DNA of 64,000 nucleotides, taken from contig DATFHF010000027.1 in the NCBI GenBank assembly GCA_035248685.1, positions 229,710-293,709 of the forward strand. Direction: 5' to 3'. The position numbers were made by a program, and so were the translations under genes. Positions 37,101 to 48,903 of this stretch are shown one piece after another (the first letter of the stretch is position 1; the number at the start of each line of letters is the position of its first letter). The stretch comes from Jatrophihabitans_A sp035248685 (GTDB lineage: Bacteria; Actinomycetota; Actinomycetes; Mycobacteriales; Jatrophihabitantaceae). Under the pieces are notes generated by a model. It saw only the letters and a list, made by a program, of their open reading frames with translations. It made no database searches and had not been told where the DNA came from.

Positions 37101-40100
37101 CCAGCACCAAGCATTACCTGACCACGGTCTACGACCCGACGTCGAGTCGGGTCACCTCGCAGACCGATTTCCTCGGCCGGGTCACGACCTTCGACTACAC
37201 ATCGATCCCGGGCGCCACGAAGATCACCGACCCGAAGGGCAACATCACCGTCAACGCCTACCTCAACGGCATGCCGACCGCGGTCACCAAGGGGTACGGC
37301 ACCGCGCAGGCGGCCAGCTGGCTGATCAGCTACGACCCGGCGACGCTGATGCCGAACGCCACCCTCGACCCGCTGGGCAACACCACCTCGCGGGTCTACG
37401 ACAGCCGGGGCCGGCTCACTTCGGTGACCGACCCGCTGGGCAACACCGCCAGCTACACCTACAACGCCTTCGACGAGCTCGCAACCAAGACCGACCGTCG
37501 GCAGGTCACCACCACCTACTCCTACGACGCAGCCGGGAATCTGACCTCGGTCAGCACCCCGGTCGACACCCAGCCGGGCACCTCCCAGACCACCACGTAC
37601 ACCCTCGGCGATGCCAGCCATCCCGGCGACGTGACCTCGATGACCGATCCCGACGGCAAGGTGTGGAGGTACAGCTACGACAGCTACGGCGACCTCGGCT
37701 CGGTCAGCGACCCGATCACCCCGACCGCGGACGTCGAAACGTTCTGTTACGACGACGCCGGACGCCGCCTGCGCGACATCCAACCGCGCGGCACGGCGGC
37801 AGGGGTGTCCTGCTCGACGCCGAACCCGAGCTACACCACCGCATACACCTACGACGCCTACGGGAACGTGCTCAGCACCGTCGATGCCCTCGGACATCAG
37901 AGCGTACGGACTTACGACGCCGACCAGAACCTTAAAACCGTCCGTGACGGCAACCAGCAGACCACCACCTATACCTACGACCTGGACAACGAACGCACCC
38001 AGGTCGGTCGGCCGGACGGTTCAACCCTGCTTACCGACTACTGGCCCGACGGCTCGCTCAAGGGCCAAACCGACGGTGCCGCCCAAACCACCAGTTACGC
38101 CTTCGACCCCCTCGGCCACCTGACTTCGGTCACCGATCCGCTCAACCGGGTCACGCAATACTCCTACGACGCGTTGGGACACCAGCTCTGGAAGCAGGAC
38201 CCCGGCGGCAACTGCACGACCACGCCGGCAACCGGATGCACCTCGCGGACCTACGACGCCGACGGCCAGCTGAAATCGATCAGCTACTCCGACGGCGTCA
38301 CCTCGAACGTCACCGCCATCAGTTACGACGCGGACGGCGAGCGAACCGCCATGACCGACGGCACCGGGACATCGACCTGGGCATGGGATTCGGTCAACCG
38401 GCTCACCCGTTCGACGAACGGCGCCAACCTGGTGACCAGCTACGGCTATGACCTGCGCGGCCACGTCACCTCGATCGGCTATCCGGGCGGGCGCGGCACC
38501 GTGCAGCGCAGCTACGACGACGCCGGACGCCTCCAGTCCGTCACCGACTGGAACAACAAGACCACGACGTTCAGCTACAACGCCGACAACTTCCTGACGG
38601 GCAGCACCCTTCCGAACTCGACAGCGATCACGAACACCCCCGATGCCGCCGACAACGTCACCGGGATCGTGGACAGCAAGGGAGCCAGCACGCTCGCGTC
38701 CTTCAGCTACACCCGCGACAACGATGACGAGGTGCTGACGACAGCCAGCACCGGCGTGCCCGCCGACACCCACACCTACAGCTACACCCAGCTGAATCAG
38801 CTGCGCTCCGTGGACAATGCACCGCTGGCCTACGACGCCGCCGACAACCCGACCACGCTCACCAGCGGCTACACCCAGTCCTACGACGCCGCCAACCAGC
38901 TCACCGGCACCGGCCATATCACCCTGGTCGGCACCGCCTCGGCCGGCGCCGCAACCACCCCGAACACGTTGACAATCAACCTCCCGGCGGGTACTGCGGC
39001 CGGCGACCAGATCGTGGTCGCGGCGACGCTCGGGTACGGCAAGACCGTGAGCACGCCGACCGGATACACGGCGACCCCCGGATCGCCTTTCGTGTCCGGC
39101 ACCTCCAACACCAGCGCACAACTCGCGGTCTTCCGGCGAACGGCGGTCGCTGGCGACACGAGCGTGTCGCTCGCGTTCTCCACCAAAACCGCCAAGTCCG
39201 TCGTCATCGCCGTCTATCGCGGGGTGGATCCGGCCAGCCCCATCGATGCCGCACCCGTCACCGCGTCGGCAGCGCCCGGCAGCTCGATCGTTCTGCCGTC
39301 CATCACCACCTCGATCGGTGGTGACCAGCTCGTCGCGCTCCAGGGCGCCATCGGCGCGGCCACCGCCGGGACCTGGACAACGCCGGTTCTCACCGAACGC
39401 GTCCAACAATCCGGCGGCACCACCGCGGTCGCTGCCCTGGCAGACCAAGCCGCCCTGCCGCGCGGGGCCACCGGAACCCGGACCGCCACGTTCAGCACCA
39501 GCACCCAACTCGTCGGCGCGCTGATCGCGCTGCGGCCCCAGCTCACCACCTTCACGTTCGACACCAGGGGAAACCGGCTGACCGCCAACGGGCAGACGCT
39601 GGTCTACGACCAGGCCAACCGGCTGACCCGCTACGGTTCGACCGCGACCTATGGCTACGACGGCGACGGCCTGCGGGCAAGCAAGACCGTCGCCGGCACC
39701 ACCACCCAACAAGCCTGGGACGTGGCAGACGGGCTGCCGCTGCTCATCACCGACGGAGCAACCAGCTACATCTACGGACCGAACAACCAGCCGATCGAAC
39801 AGGTCTCCGCCAGCGGGACGCTGTACTACTACGCCGACCAGCTCGGCTCTACCCGCGCCCTGGCCGACAGCACCGGCATCGTGGTCGCGAGCTACACGTA
39901 CGACGCCGCCGGCCGGCTGGCCGGCTCGACCGGCACGGTGACCAACCCGTTCCAGTACGCCGGCGAGTACACCGACGCCGAATCCGGACTGGGGTATCTG
40001 CGCGACCGGTACTACGACCCGACCACCGCCCAGTTCCTCACCCGCGACCCCGTCGTCACCGCGACCCGATCGGCGTACGCCTACGCGGCAAACAATCCGC

Positions 40101-40549
40101 TCAACGTCACCGACCCGACCGGCGACGACCCCGGCGCCCCCACTGAAGCCGAGAACACCGCACTGGCCGCGATAAATCTCGCCACTGCCTTCTGCGCCGA
40201 ACGAGAGACCGGCGCCTGCAAGTACCTGAAGAAGGCTTCTTCCGCACTTCGCCTGGCCAACACCTCGGTCGCCGCTATCAACGCGACCGGGTCCTGCCTC
40301 GCCGGCCAGCAGACCGAGTGCCAGCTCGGCGTCGCCAAGACCTTCGTCACCATGATCCCGCCCGAACTGACCGACTTCGCCTACCCGCAAGCCGACATCG
40401 GCGACCTGACAATCAGCACCCTGGAGACCGTCATCCCCAAGCTGGAGGCACAGAAGCAGGAGGAGATCGACCAGATCAACATCCTGATCGCCTGCAACCC
40501 GGCCCAATTAGGCGACATGAAGGTCATCACCCTGGATGGGAGCGGCTGA
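34187..40549 (+). CDS. Secreted RHS/YD-repeat protein with BNR propeller and short C-terminal variable domain
   Basis: A 2120-residue secreted giant. A signal peptide (about 1-30) is followed by a BNR/sialidase-like propeller region (about 40-730) with at least five S-x-D-x-G-x-x-W repeats. Then come a DUF6531-type segment (about 755-830), a long YD/RHS repeat array (820-1580), an inserted beta-rich domain (about 1580-1785), the last RHS repeats and the conserved R-Y-Y-D-P-x-x-x-x-F-L-T-R-D-P motif (about 1940). After D-P-T-G (about 1973) a unique tail of about 145 residues contains Cys pairs. RHS cores encapsulate such tails, often toxins. No immunity gene is apparent downstream. Confidence 0.9.
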   Translation: MRIRHAIISLLLIAGLTPAVLLQARTATAATDPTLLGANATGMDVATNPTGGRYAVLVSQGSSQFVDVSSDAGVSWQQISGPAGVTLSKVTIDDAGTLSGLTVTSNGNSSFTTYDGSSWSTPIAVGVYSYPGWFVTSGTVLIAEFLNQPWQSPALAASTDGGHTWSSYGNPPGFYSGRAAVIGGYVQFAGVSSNGTPIYFRYNIAAHTVESIPVPMPAGAWNMSLGHAPGSTTHLYLYSTVATGSPNTGAPLYILESTDAGTTWSMPVRADLPPAYLRGTAPDTESMVIGADGKLHVIASLVNGSSMEIDEAGRGLRANDGWGSVNVIGTVPGTDGGNSRVVGLQPGNGDPSGPLVLFGYIWGQPSGTKSVYELQGPGTAIAEAPMTTFSTTGSLVLQNCTCTQFAASPSRSWEAALSTASPASILRSADGAHWQRVPLPPNAVTSGVLGVADDGELYYEAAANPQGYYSATNFYRYVNGRWYGAVTFGGTSSQFTGPARLIKLAGPNILAVERDSGYVYLSKDDGGTWAYRGYLFVGYISQFAVQGNYLYDLSVSSQGIESFTRLDFVTPATATVSTPPALANSFATLNLMPRPGSANEVWITGFDGTALTTFQSTDNGNNWSTHDSGSVPSGMPASGAAVGFGADNRLYMYGASYNPTIAKASNRSLTSPTWSTPTTLDSYTSNASGTTATIAYDSSNVAITPPDVWVSVSDGSLHHYGQLGGLPPDAQVIPSESFGGQNLSEPCAGCAAGINTTGDPIDASTGNLWRTIDDLSLPGRGPAIDFTQTYNSLAASTAGPLGYGWTFSYNMSLVANADASAVTINQENGSTVAFTLADNAYRAAARVIATLKHNGDGSWTFTRTGRQSYTFNSAGQLTAITDLNGYRTSLTYAGGQLATITDPAGRRVTLTWSGSLISTIADSTSLARTVRFGYDASSNLTSITDAGGAVTTAGYDSAHRLTQFLDPNQQGASTKHYLTTVYDPTSSRVTSQTDFLGRVTTFDYTSIPGATKITDPKGNITVNAYLNGMPTAVTKGYGTAQAASWLISYDPATLMPNATLDPLGNTTSRVYDSRGRLTSVTDPLGNTASYTYNAFDELATKTDRRQVTTTYSYDAAGNLTSVSTPVDTQPGTSQTTTYTLGDASHPGDVTSMTDPDGKVWRYSYDSYGDLGSVSDPITPTADVETFCYDDAGRRLRDIQPRGTAAGVSCSTPNPSYTTAYTYDAYGNVLSTVDALGHQSVRTYDADQNLKTVRDGNQQTTTYTYDLDNERTQVGRPDGSTLLTDYWPDGSLKGQTDGAAQTTSYAFDPLGHLTSVTDPLNRVTQYSYDALGHQLWKQDPGGNCTTTPATGCTSRTYDADGQLKSISYSDGVTSNVTAISYDADGERTAMTDGTGTSTWAWDSVNRLTRSTNGANLVTSYGYDLRGHVTSIGYPGGRGTVQRSYDDAGRLQSVTDWNNKTTTFSYNADNFLTGSTLPNSTAITNTPDAADNVTGIVDSKGASTLASFSYTRDNDDEVLTTASTGVPADTHTYSYTQLNQLRSVDNAPLAYDAADNPTTLTSGYTQSYDAANQLTGTGHITLVGTASAGAATTPNTLTINLPAGTAAGDQIVVAATLGYGKTVSTPTGYTATPGSPFVSGTSNTSAQLAVFRRTAVAGDTSVSLAFSTKTAKSVVIAVYRGVDPASPIDAAPVTASAAPGSSIVLPSITTSIGGDQLVALQGAIGAATAGTWTTPVLTERVQQSGGTTAVAALADQAALPRGATGTRTATFSTSTQLVGALIALRPQLTTFTFDTRGNRLTANGQTLVYDQANRLTRYGSTATYGYDGDGLRASKTVAGTTTQQAWDVADGLPLLITDGATSYIYGPNNQPIEQVSASGTLYYYADQLGSTRALADSTGIVVASYTYDAAGRLAGSTGTVTNPFQYAGEYTDAESGLGYLRDRYYDPTTAQFLTRDPVVTATRSAYAYAANNPLNVTDPTGDDPGAPTEAENTALAAINLATAFCAERETGACKYLKKASSALRLANTSVAAINATGSCLAGQQTECQLGVAKTFVTMIPPELTDFAYPQADIGDLTISTLETVIPKLEAQKQEEIDQINILIACNPAQLGDMKVITLDGSG

Positions 40550-40632
40550 TGTTATAAGCAGATTCTTGCGCCGGTGTCCCGAAGCCGGCAGGTACCGTCC
40601 GGTTTAGCCTTATTTAATTGGGTAAACGGCGC

Positions 40633-41403
40633 TCAGCGATGGCCTAGCAGGGTGTGGTCGTGGATCAGGTTGACGTCGAGCAGCAGGTCACGCCGCTCAA
40701 GCAGGATGTCGGGATCGCCCTCGGCGACGATTCGGTGATCTTCGCCGAACACCAGGCACCGGTCGGCGATCCGGTGGAGCACGTCGAGGTCATGGGTGGC
40801 GTGCACGATCGTCTTGCCCGCCGCGGACAGCTGCTCGATCAGTTCGATCAACCACATCTGGGTACGCGGATCCAGAGCGGCCGTCGGCTCGTCGAACAAC
40901 AGCACCTCGGGATTCATGGCCAGGACGCTGGCGATGGCAACTTTCTTCTTTTGCCCGCCGGAAAGTTGGAACGGGGCGCGGTCGGCGAGGTCGGTGATGC
41001 CCAGCAGTGCGAGCACGTCATCGACTCGGCCGGTCACCGTATCGCTGGCCAGGCCCATCTGGAGCGGTCCGAACGCCACCTCCTCGCGGACCGAGGGCGA
41101 AAAGACCTGCGCGTCGGAGTTCTGTAACACGAAGCCGACGCGCGACCGGAATCCCTCCGAGACCTGCCGGTCTTCCAACGAATCCTCAGTGATTCGCGTA
41201 CCGAAAGCGTGGTATTCGCCGGCATCGGGAAAGAGCAGGCCGTCGAGCACCTTCAGTAGGGTCGACTTTCCGCAGCCGTTCGCACCGAGCAGCGCTAGCT
41301 TCTCCCCGCGCCGTACCTGCATCGAGGCCCCGACCAGCGCGGGAAACCGGCCGAGATATGAATAGCTAACATCCCGGCAGACGAGCAGTACGTCAGCGGC
41401 CAA
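40633..41403 (-). CDS. ECF transporter ATPase (NikO/CbiO)
   Basis: A 256-residue ABC ATPase: Walker A G-A-N-G-C-G-K-S-T, Q-loop L-Q-N-S-D-A-Q-V-F, signature L-S-G-G-Q-K-K-K, Walker B L-L-F-D-E-P-T-A-A-L-D and a final A-T-H-D. The Q-N-(P/S)-D-x-Q-(I/V)-F and K-K-K-V-A-I-A motifs are typical of nickel/cobalt ECF ATPases. It starts at TTG 41403, overlapping the CbiQ-like stop by 11 bases. It powers metal import with the two genes upstream. Confidence 0.93.
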   Translation of the reverse strand: MAADVLLVCRDVSYSYLGRFPALVGASMQVRRGEKLALLGANGCGKSTLLKVLDGLLFPDAGEYHAFGTRITEDSLEDRQVSEGFRSRVGFVLQNSDAQVFSPSVREEVAFGPLQMGLASDTVTGRVDDVLALLGITDLADRAPFQLSGGQKKKVAIASVLAMNPEVLLFDEPTAALDPRTQMWLIELIEQLSAAGKTIVHATHDLDVLHRIADRCLVFGEDHRIVAEGDPDILLERRDLLLDVNLIHDHTLLGHR

Positions 41404-42331
41404 GAAGCACGTCTCCGAGAATGAGAAGAGCGGCGAACGCGACGACGGCGGCGGCGTAAACGCCGTCGATGGCCATCAGCCGGCCGCGATCGAGGGTCTT
41501 GGCGTCGCCGGTGTAACCGCGGGACACCATGGCCTGGTGGACCTCCTCGGCAAGCTGGTGGGTTTTCCCGATGAGCGCACCGGCGGTGGCGGCGACGAAC
41601 GTCCGCGCTTGCCGGTCGTGTTTCTGCGCGCCGACCGAGCGGGCACGGCGGGCCTCGTACATGTCGGTGACCGAGGCGAGCAGCAGGAAGATGTACCGAT
41701 ACGCCATCCCGATGACCAGGACGAACATTCTCGGTACGCCGAGTGCGCGCAGCGCGGACAGCAGCCGGGTCCACGGGGTGGTCAGCGTGATCAGCACGAC
41801 CAGCGAAATCGAGGTCGCCACCCGCGCGACGATCAGCCCGGCGGCTTGAAGCCCCTGGGTCGTGAATCCCTCCGGACGACCATGCCAGTGCCACACCGTC
41901 CACACGATGTGGCCGGGCGTCACGATCGACAGCATGGCCGGGATGACCACGATGCCGGTGAAGATCGGAATAAAGAGCCAGACGCGCTTGACGAAGAATG
42001 ACAGCGGCAGCGCCGAGCACATCGCCAACAGCAACGTTCCCAGGTAAATCACGGCCAGCGTCGCGATGTTGTGCATCAGCGTGGCCACGACCAGCAGCCC
42101 GACCAGGCTGACGATCTTCACCCGCGGGTCGATCCGCTGGAGCAGCCCGCTCTGTCGCGCGACGTCGTCGGAGAACATCACTTGGCGCAGCAGGCCGGCA
42201 CCGCCGTCGATGGTCTTTTGCAGGTAGCCGATCCGCCGGCGTTTCCCGATGCAGTTGCACGGGCACAACGCGACCTCCCGCCGCAACAGCCAGTCCGGCG
42301 TCGGGACCGGCGCGCCCCGGGCGGCGGTCAC
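41393..42331 (-). CDS. ECF transporter T component (NikQ/CbiQ)
   Basis: A 312-residue membrane protein. The hydrophobic core of about five helices is followed by the coupling helices with the A-R-R-A-R-S and V-S-R-G-Y-T-G motifs that contact the ATPase. GTG 42331 overlaps the upstream NikM/CbiM stop (GTGA). The N-terminal 40 residues, with two Cys (LCPCNC), are unusual for the family and might be a start-site artefact or a small metal site. Confidence 0.9.
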   Translation of the reverse strand: MTAARGAPVPTPDWLLRREVALCPCNCIGKRRRIGYLQKTIDGGAGLLRQVMFSDDVARQSGLLQRIDPRVKIVSLVGLLVVATLMHNIATLAVIYLGTLLLAMCSALPLSFFVKRVWLFIPIFTGIVVIPAMLSIVTPGHIVWTVWHWHGRPEGFTTQGLQAAGLIVARVATSISLVVLITLTTPWTRLLSALRALGVPRMFVLVIGMAYRYIFLLLASVTDMYEARRARSVGAQKHDRQARTFVAATAGALIGKTHQLAEEVHQAMVSRGYTGDAKTLDRGRLMAIDGVYAAAVVAFAALLILGDVLLGR

Positions 42332-43422
42332 TGCGGCGAGGCTTTCGTCCGAGCCTGTTGCGCCGCGGCCACGCGAGAACGTTCCTGCCGACGGGCGGGG
42401 TACTGGATGGCCATCCCGATCAGGAATACCGCGGTTCCGACGACGACGATGCCGACCACGGCCGAAACCACATATCCCAGCGACCGGTGCTGGTCAGAGC
42501 CGAAATCGTATCGATTGAACAGGACGTGATTCCACAACCCGTTCCAGTGATTCAGCCCCGACGGAACTGCCGAGAGGTGGTACTTGTGCAGGTTCAACGT
42601 GGCCGGGCTGTCCTCACCGAACGCGCCACCGGGAGCCAGCAGCCCGATCGGGGTCAGCACGACCATGACCAGAACCGCGATGCCGGCGGCCACGATGGGC
42701 CGCACTCGGCGGGTAACGGTCTCCTCGCCGAGCGCCGGAATGCCGGGATGATTGACCCGCAACAACGGCAGATTGGCCCGCTGAAGGTAGGCGATCACCC
42801 CACCGGTGACGATCGCCTCGGCGAACCCGGCGACGCTCAGGTGCGCGAGCAGCATGGCCGGAATGCTCTGCGACAGGTGGTACGGCGAGTACAGCGGCGC
42901 GCCCGACGCGCTGTGGAACAGCGTCGGTTGGATGCCCAGCTCGATTCCGCAGGCCAGCGCGGCGACGTTGATGCCGACGTAGCCGCCGATCGCGGCCGCG
43001 ACGGCCCGGCGGGTGCTGGTCAGCTCCGACCCGCTGGCGAGCAGCCGGTAGGTGCCAAGGGCAACGAACGGCAGGATCACCGCCATGTTGAGGCAGTTGA
43101 CCCCGTACGACAGCACGCCGCCGTCCCCGAACAGCAACGCCTGGAATCCCAGTGCCACGCTGATCGCGATCACCGCGGCCCATGGACCCAGCAGCACCGC
43201 GACCAGCCCACCACCGATCGCGTGCGCCGTCGTCCCGTCCGGAATCGGGATGTTGAACATCATGATCAGGAAACAGACCGCGGAGAGCACTGCCAGCGTC
43301 GGAACGTTGCGGCTCCTGACCGTCCGCTGGACCCTTCGGCCGGCAGCGAACCAGAACGGCGCCGTCACAGCGAAACCGACCGCGCAGGTCTGTGGGCTCA
43401 GGTAACCATCCGGAATATGCAC
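42328..43422 (-). CDS. ECF substrate-binding component NikM/CbiM with C-terminal PDGLE-like domain
   Basis: A 364-residue membrane protein starting at GTG 43422, which gives the required N-terminus M-H-I-P-D-G-Y-L-S-P; the His at position 2 binds the metal. P-I-P-D-G-T-T-A-H-A-I-G-G-G is the second metal region. The C-terminal part (about 255-364) contains P-I-G-L-L-A-P-G-G-A-F-G-E-D and one more helix, as in NikM/CbiM proteins fused to a PDGLE/NikN-type domain. Nickel is preferred over cobalt because of the Nur-like site upstream. Confidence 0.92.
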   Translation of the reverse strand: MHIPDGYLSPQTCAVGFAVTAPFWFAAGRRVQRTVRSRNVPTLAVLSAVCFLIMMFNIPIPDGTTAHAIGGGLVAVLLGPWAAVIAISVALGFQALLFGDGGVLSYGVNCLNMAVILPFVALGTYRLLASGSELTSTRRAVAAAIGGYVGINVAALACGIELGIQPTLFHSASGAPLYSPYHLSQSIPAMLLAHLSVAGFAEAIVTGGVIAYLQRANLPLLRVNHPGIPALGEETVTRRVRPIVAAGIAVLVMVVLTPIGLLAPGGAFGEDSPATLNLHKYHLSAVPSGLNHWNGLWNHVLFNRYDFGSDQHRSLGYVVSAVVGIVVVGTAVFLIGMAIQYPARRQERSRVAAAQQARTKASPQ

Positions 43423-43467
43423 GGTCCCTCGATCTCCGCCGCCGGTCGGCCGCTGCCCTGAGCTTAG

Positions 43468-43484
43468 TTGCAAGTCATTCGCAA
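43468..43484. promoter_or_regulatory. Nur-box-like site TTGCAA-GTCAT-TCGCAA
   Basis: The known Streptomyces Nur box is TTGCAA-N5-TTGCAA; this differs at one base. It lies 46 bases upstream of the nikM/cbiM start and 113 bases upstream of the PKS start. Nur is the nickel-responsive Fur-family repressor of nickel uptake, so the site argues for a nickel transporter. Whether it also affects the PKS promoter is unknown. Confidence 0.6.
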
Positions 43485-43596
43485 GAAGAGCGTGCAAGGA
43501 CTCATTCGCCTTGACCACGTACTGCCGTCGGACGGAGGCTCGCGCTGGCGCAGAACCGCCAGGCGACCGCCCGATCCTGCCGCCCCAGGAGGGGTC

Positions 43597-46512
<2,916 letters not shown>

Positions 46513-46515
46513 TCC

Positions 46516-47649
46516 TTACCAGGCCACCGGCAGCCGGACCGGACCGCTCTGCGGGTGTTTCATGAAGCTCAGCTCAGCCGGGTCGACGGCCAGCCGCAGG
46601 TTGGGAAAACGCCCGCACAATGCGCTCAGGCCGACCGAAACCTCGGTCCTGGCCACCTTGTTGAAATTGCAGAAATAGAATCCGTGGCCGAACGTCAGAT
46701 GCGGGTTCGGCGAACGTCGGATGTCGAAGACGTCCGGGTCGGCGAACACCTCGGGGTCGTGATTGGCCGCGGGAACGTCCAGCAGCACCATGTCGCCCGA
46801 CTTGATCAGCACGCCGTCGATTTCGATGTCCTCGCCCGCATACCGGTCCAGACCATTACGCGGCGCGGCAGTCGCATTGAAGTGACGCAGCACCTCCTCC
46901 GTCGCGCTGTCGGCGAGCGACGGGTCAGCGCGCAGCAACGCGAACTGGTCGGGGTGGGCCAGCAGCGTCAGGATCCCGAAGTCGATCGCCGACGCGGCGA
47001 CCTGCCAGCCCAGCCCGAGCATCCAGGTGACCAGGTTCGTGGTCCGGCCGACGTGGAACTCATCCTCGCTCTCGGTCGCCAGCAGCAGCGAGACGATGTC
47101 GTCACCGGGCTCCTCGCGGCGCCGCTCGACCAGCAGCTTGACGTACCGGGTCAGGTCGCGCAGCCCGACCATCGCCCGTCGCATGTCCGGGCTGTCCTTG
47201 TCGTCGGCCCACTGGCGGAACAGGGCGATGTCGTCGGCCGGCACGCCGAGGAGCTCGCATACGGCCGACGCGCACAGCGGGATCGAATAGGCCTCATGTA
47301 GGTCCACCGGAGGCGGCCCGGACGCGAGCTTGTCGAGCAGCAGGTCGCTCGTCGCCTGGACGTTCGGGCTCGCGTGCCGGAGATTGCGCGGCGCGAATAT
47401 CCGGGTCATCGCGGCCCGGCGAGCTGCCCGCTCCTCGTGGTCGGAGCCGCCCTTCGGAATGGGACCCGCAGCCAGCCGCACCATCACCCGGTGCATCGGG
47501 GAGTCCGTATACCACGGCGCCGCCTCCGGGTTCGGGTGGTTCATCACCAGCCGACCGTCCTCCATCAGCGTCTTGACTTCCCGGTAGCGCGATACGTGCC
47601 AGGCTGGCTCACCGGCCGGCGTCTCGGACCACACAACGGAGCCGACCAT
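46516..47649 (-). CDS. Non-canonical cytochrome P450 (copy 1)
   Basis: A 377-residue P450-fold protein. The K-helix E-E-V-L-R and the meander F-A-D-P-D-V-F-D are present. The haem loop reads F-G-H-G-F-Y-F-C-N-F: Cys327 is kept, but the usual His and the Gly after Cys are not. The I-helix G-W-Q-V-A lacks the acid-alcohol pair that normally activates oxygen. ATG 47649 gives the same 13-residue leader length as the two paralogues. It is convergent with the PKS (3 bases between stops). A monooxygenase, a dehydratase-like or a scaffold role are all possible. Confidence 0.8.
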   Translation of the reverse strand: MVGSVVWSETPAGEPAWHVSRYREVKTLMEDGRLVMNHPNPEAAPWYTDSPMHRVMVRLAAGPIPKGGSDHEERAARRAAMTRIFAPRNLRHASPNVQATSDLLLDKLASGPPPVDLHEAYSIPLCASAVCELLGVPADDIALFRQWADDKDSPDMRRAMVGLRDLTRYVKLLVERRREEPGDDIVSLLLATESEDEFHVGRTTNLVTWMLGLGWQVAASAIDFGILTLLAHPDQFALLRADPSLADSATEEVLRHFNATAAPRNGLDRYAGEDIEIDGVLIKSGDMVLLDVPAANHDPEVFADPDVFDIRRSPNPHLTFGHGFYFCNFNKVARTEVSVGLSALCGRFPNLRLAVDPAELSFMKHPQSGPVRLPVAW

Positions 47650-47805
47650 TGCGATTCCAGCCTTCCGTCGGAAATGACCACGGGTGCCGGTCGACGGTAT
47701 TGGACGCGGCGACGGCCGAACAAGGGATCGATCCGTCGCCGATTCGCCTGCTTGACAATGGAAATCCAGCAAATCCACGATGGCGCCGCAGACGGGAGGC
47801 GCACT

Positions 47806-48903
47806 GTGACGACTGTGCAGGATCTCAGGGGTCGGATCGTCGACTGCGACTCCCACCTGTACATCACCCCGAGCCAGATGAAGTCCGCGGTCGGCGAGGA
47901 GTTCGCGGCCCGCTACGCCCGGCTGGCGTCGGCAGCTTTCGGCGACCGCGACCCGGAGCAGCAGAGCGCCGGAGTCGAGCTCGACGCCGAGAACGTCTGG
48001 ACGCTGAAGGATTGGGCATCGCCCGGTTCCTTCGACGCGGTCCGGCGGATCGAGACCATCGACCTGTTCGGCGTACAACGGCAGATGATCGGGCCGGACG
48101 GCCTGTTCTCCTCGATCGCCGGCACCCGGATGCCCGGCGTGGCCGAGGCCGTCCGCCGGTACAACGAATGGATCCTCGACTGGGCCAGACCGTCCGGCGG
48201 CCGGCTGCGCCCGACCGCGATCCTGCCGATGCACGACGTGGAAACCGCGATCGCCGACGCGCAGCGCATTGCCGCCGCCGGCGGGCACGCGGTGTCGGCG
48301 TCGTGCAGCCGCCCGCCGGCCGGGCTCTCCCCCGCCGACCCGGCCTGGGATCCGTTGTGGACGGTGCTGGCCGAGGCCGGGCTGCCGGTGATCTTCCACA
48401 TCGGCAGTGAGTCGGGATTCCTGGACAAGGCGTGGTCGAAGGCCGAGCACCTCGCCGGCGGCGAGCTAGACCCGTTCAGCATGGCGACCGGCTGGCTCGC
48501 GCCGCAGACCTACCTCACCACCCTGCTGCTGGGCGGGGTTCTCGAACGCCATCCCGGCCTGCGCATCGGCGTGATGGAGCTGACCGCCCAGTGGATCGGT
48601 CCGTTCGCCGAAATGCTCGACCACCGGGTCGACGTCGAATCCCGCAAGCTGTCCCGGTACCTGTCCCTGCGGCCGTCGGAGTACATCAGCCGGCAGGTGC
48701 GGCTCACGCCGTACTGGTGGGAGCCGGTCGACGTTTACATCGAGCGGTTCGGGCTGGCTGACGTGTACTGCTTCGCCACCGACTTCCCGCACAGCGAGGG
48801 CGGCCTGGACCCGCTGAATACCTTGCACGCCCGAGTGCAGCGACTCGGTGACGACGTGGTTGAGAAGGTCTTCGTCCGCAACGGTGAGGCGTTGTGCCCG
48901 TGA
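47806..48903 (+). CDS. Amidohydrolase-2 family protein (ACMSD-like)
   Basis: A 365-residue TIM-barrel metal enzyme. Ligand candidates are V-D-C-D-S-H-L, the His in I-F-H-I-G-S, and the Asp in F-A-T-D-F-P-H-S-E-G-G. The family includes decarboxylases (ACMSD, 5-carboxyvanillate) and hydrolases. GTG 47806 has GGGAGG upstream. It heads a six-gene run in which each gene overlaps or nearly touches the next (GTGA with the following gene), suggesting a joint pathway step. Confidence 0.88.
   Translation: MTTVQDLRGRIVDCDSHLYITPSQMKSAVGEEFAARYARLASAAFGDRDPEQQSAGVELDAENVWTLKDWASPGSFDAVRRIETIDLFGVQRQMIGPDGLFSSIAGTRMPGVAEAVRRYNEWILDWARPSGGRLRPTAILPMHDVETAIADAQRIAAAGGHAVSASCSRPPAGLSPADPAWDPLWTVLAEAGLPVIFHIGSESGFLDKAWSKAEHLAGGELDPFSMATGWLAPQTYLTTLLLGGVLERHPGLRIGVMELTAQWIGPFAEMLDHRVDVESRKLSRYLSLRPSEYISRQVRLTPYWWEPVDVYIERFGLADVYCFATDFPHSEGGLDPLNTLHARVQRLGDDVVEKVFVRNGEALCP

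Noticed and set aside
36460..40030. Repeated DNA as a possible CRISPR array
   Set aside because: The repeats are degenerate coding repeats (YD motifs) in one open frame, with no constant repeat/spacer layout.
35747..40507. Two long minus-strand open frames (716 and 828 codons) under the RHS gene
   Set aside because: They are shadows of the repetitive RHS coding sequence; compositions are Gly/Arg/Val-rich with no motif.
43468..43596. N-terminal extension of the PKS
   Set aside because: It begins exactly on the Nur-like box and lacks homology; ATG 43597 has AGGAGGGG and starts just before the KS domain.
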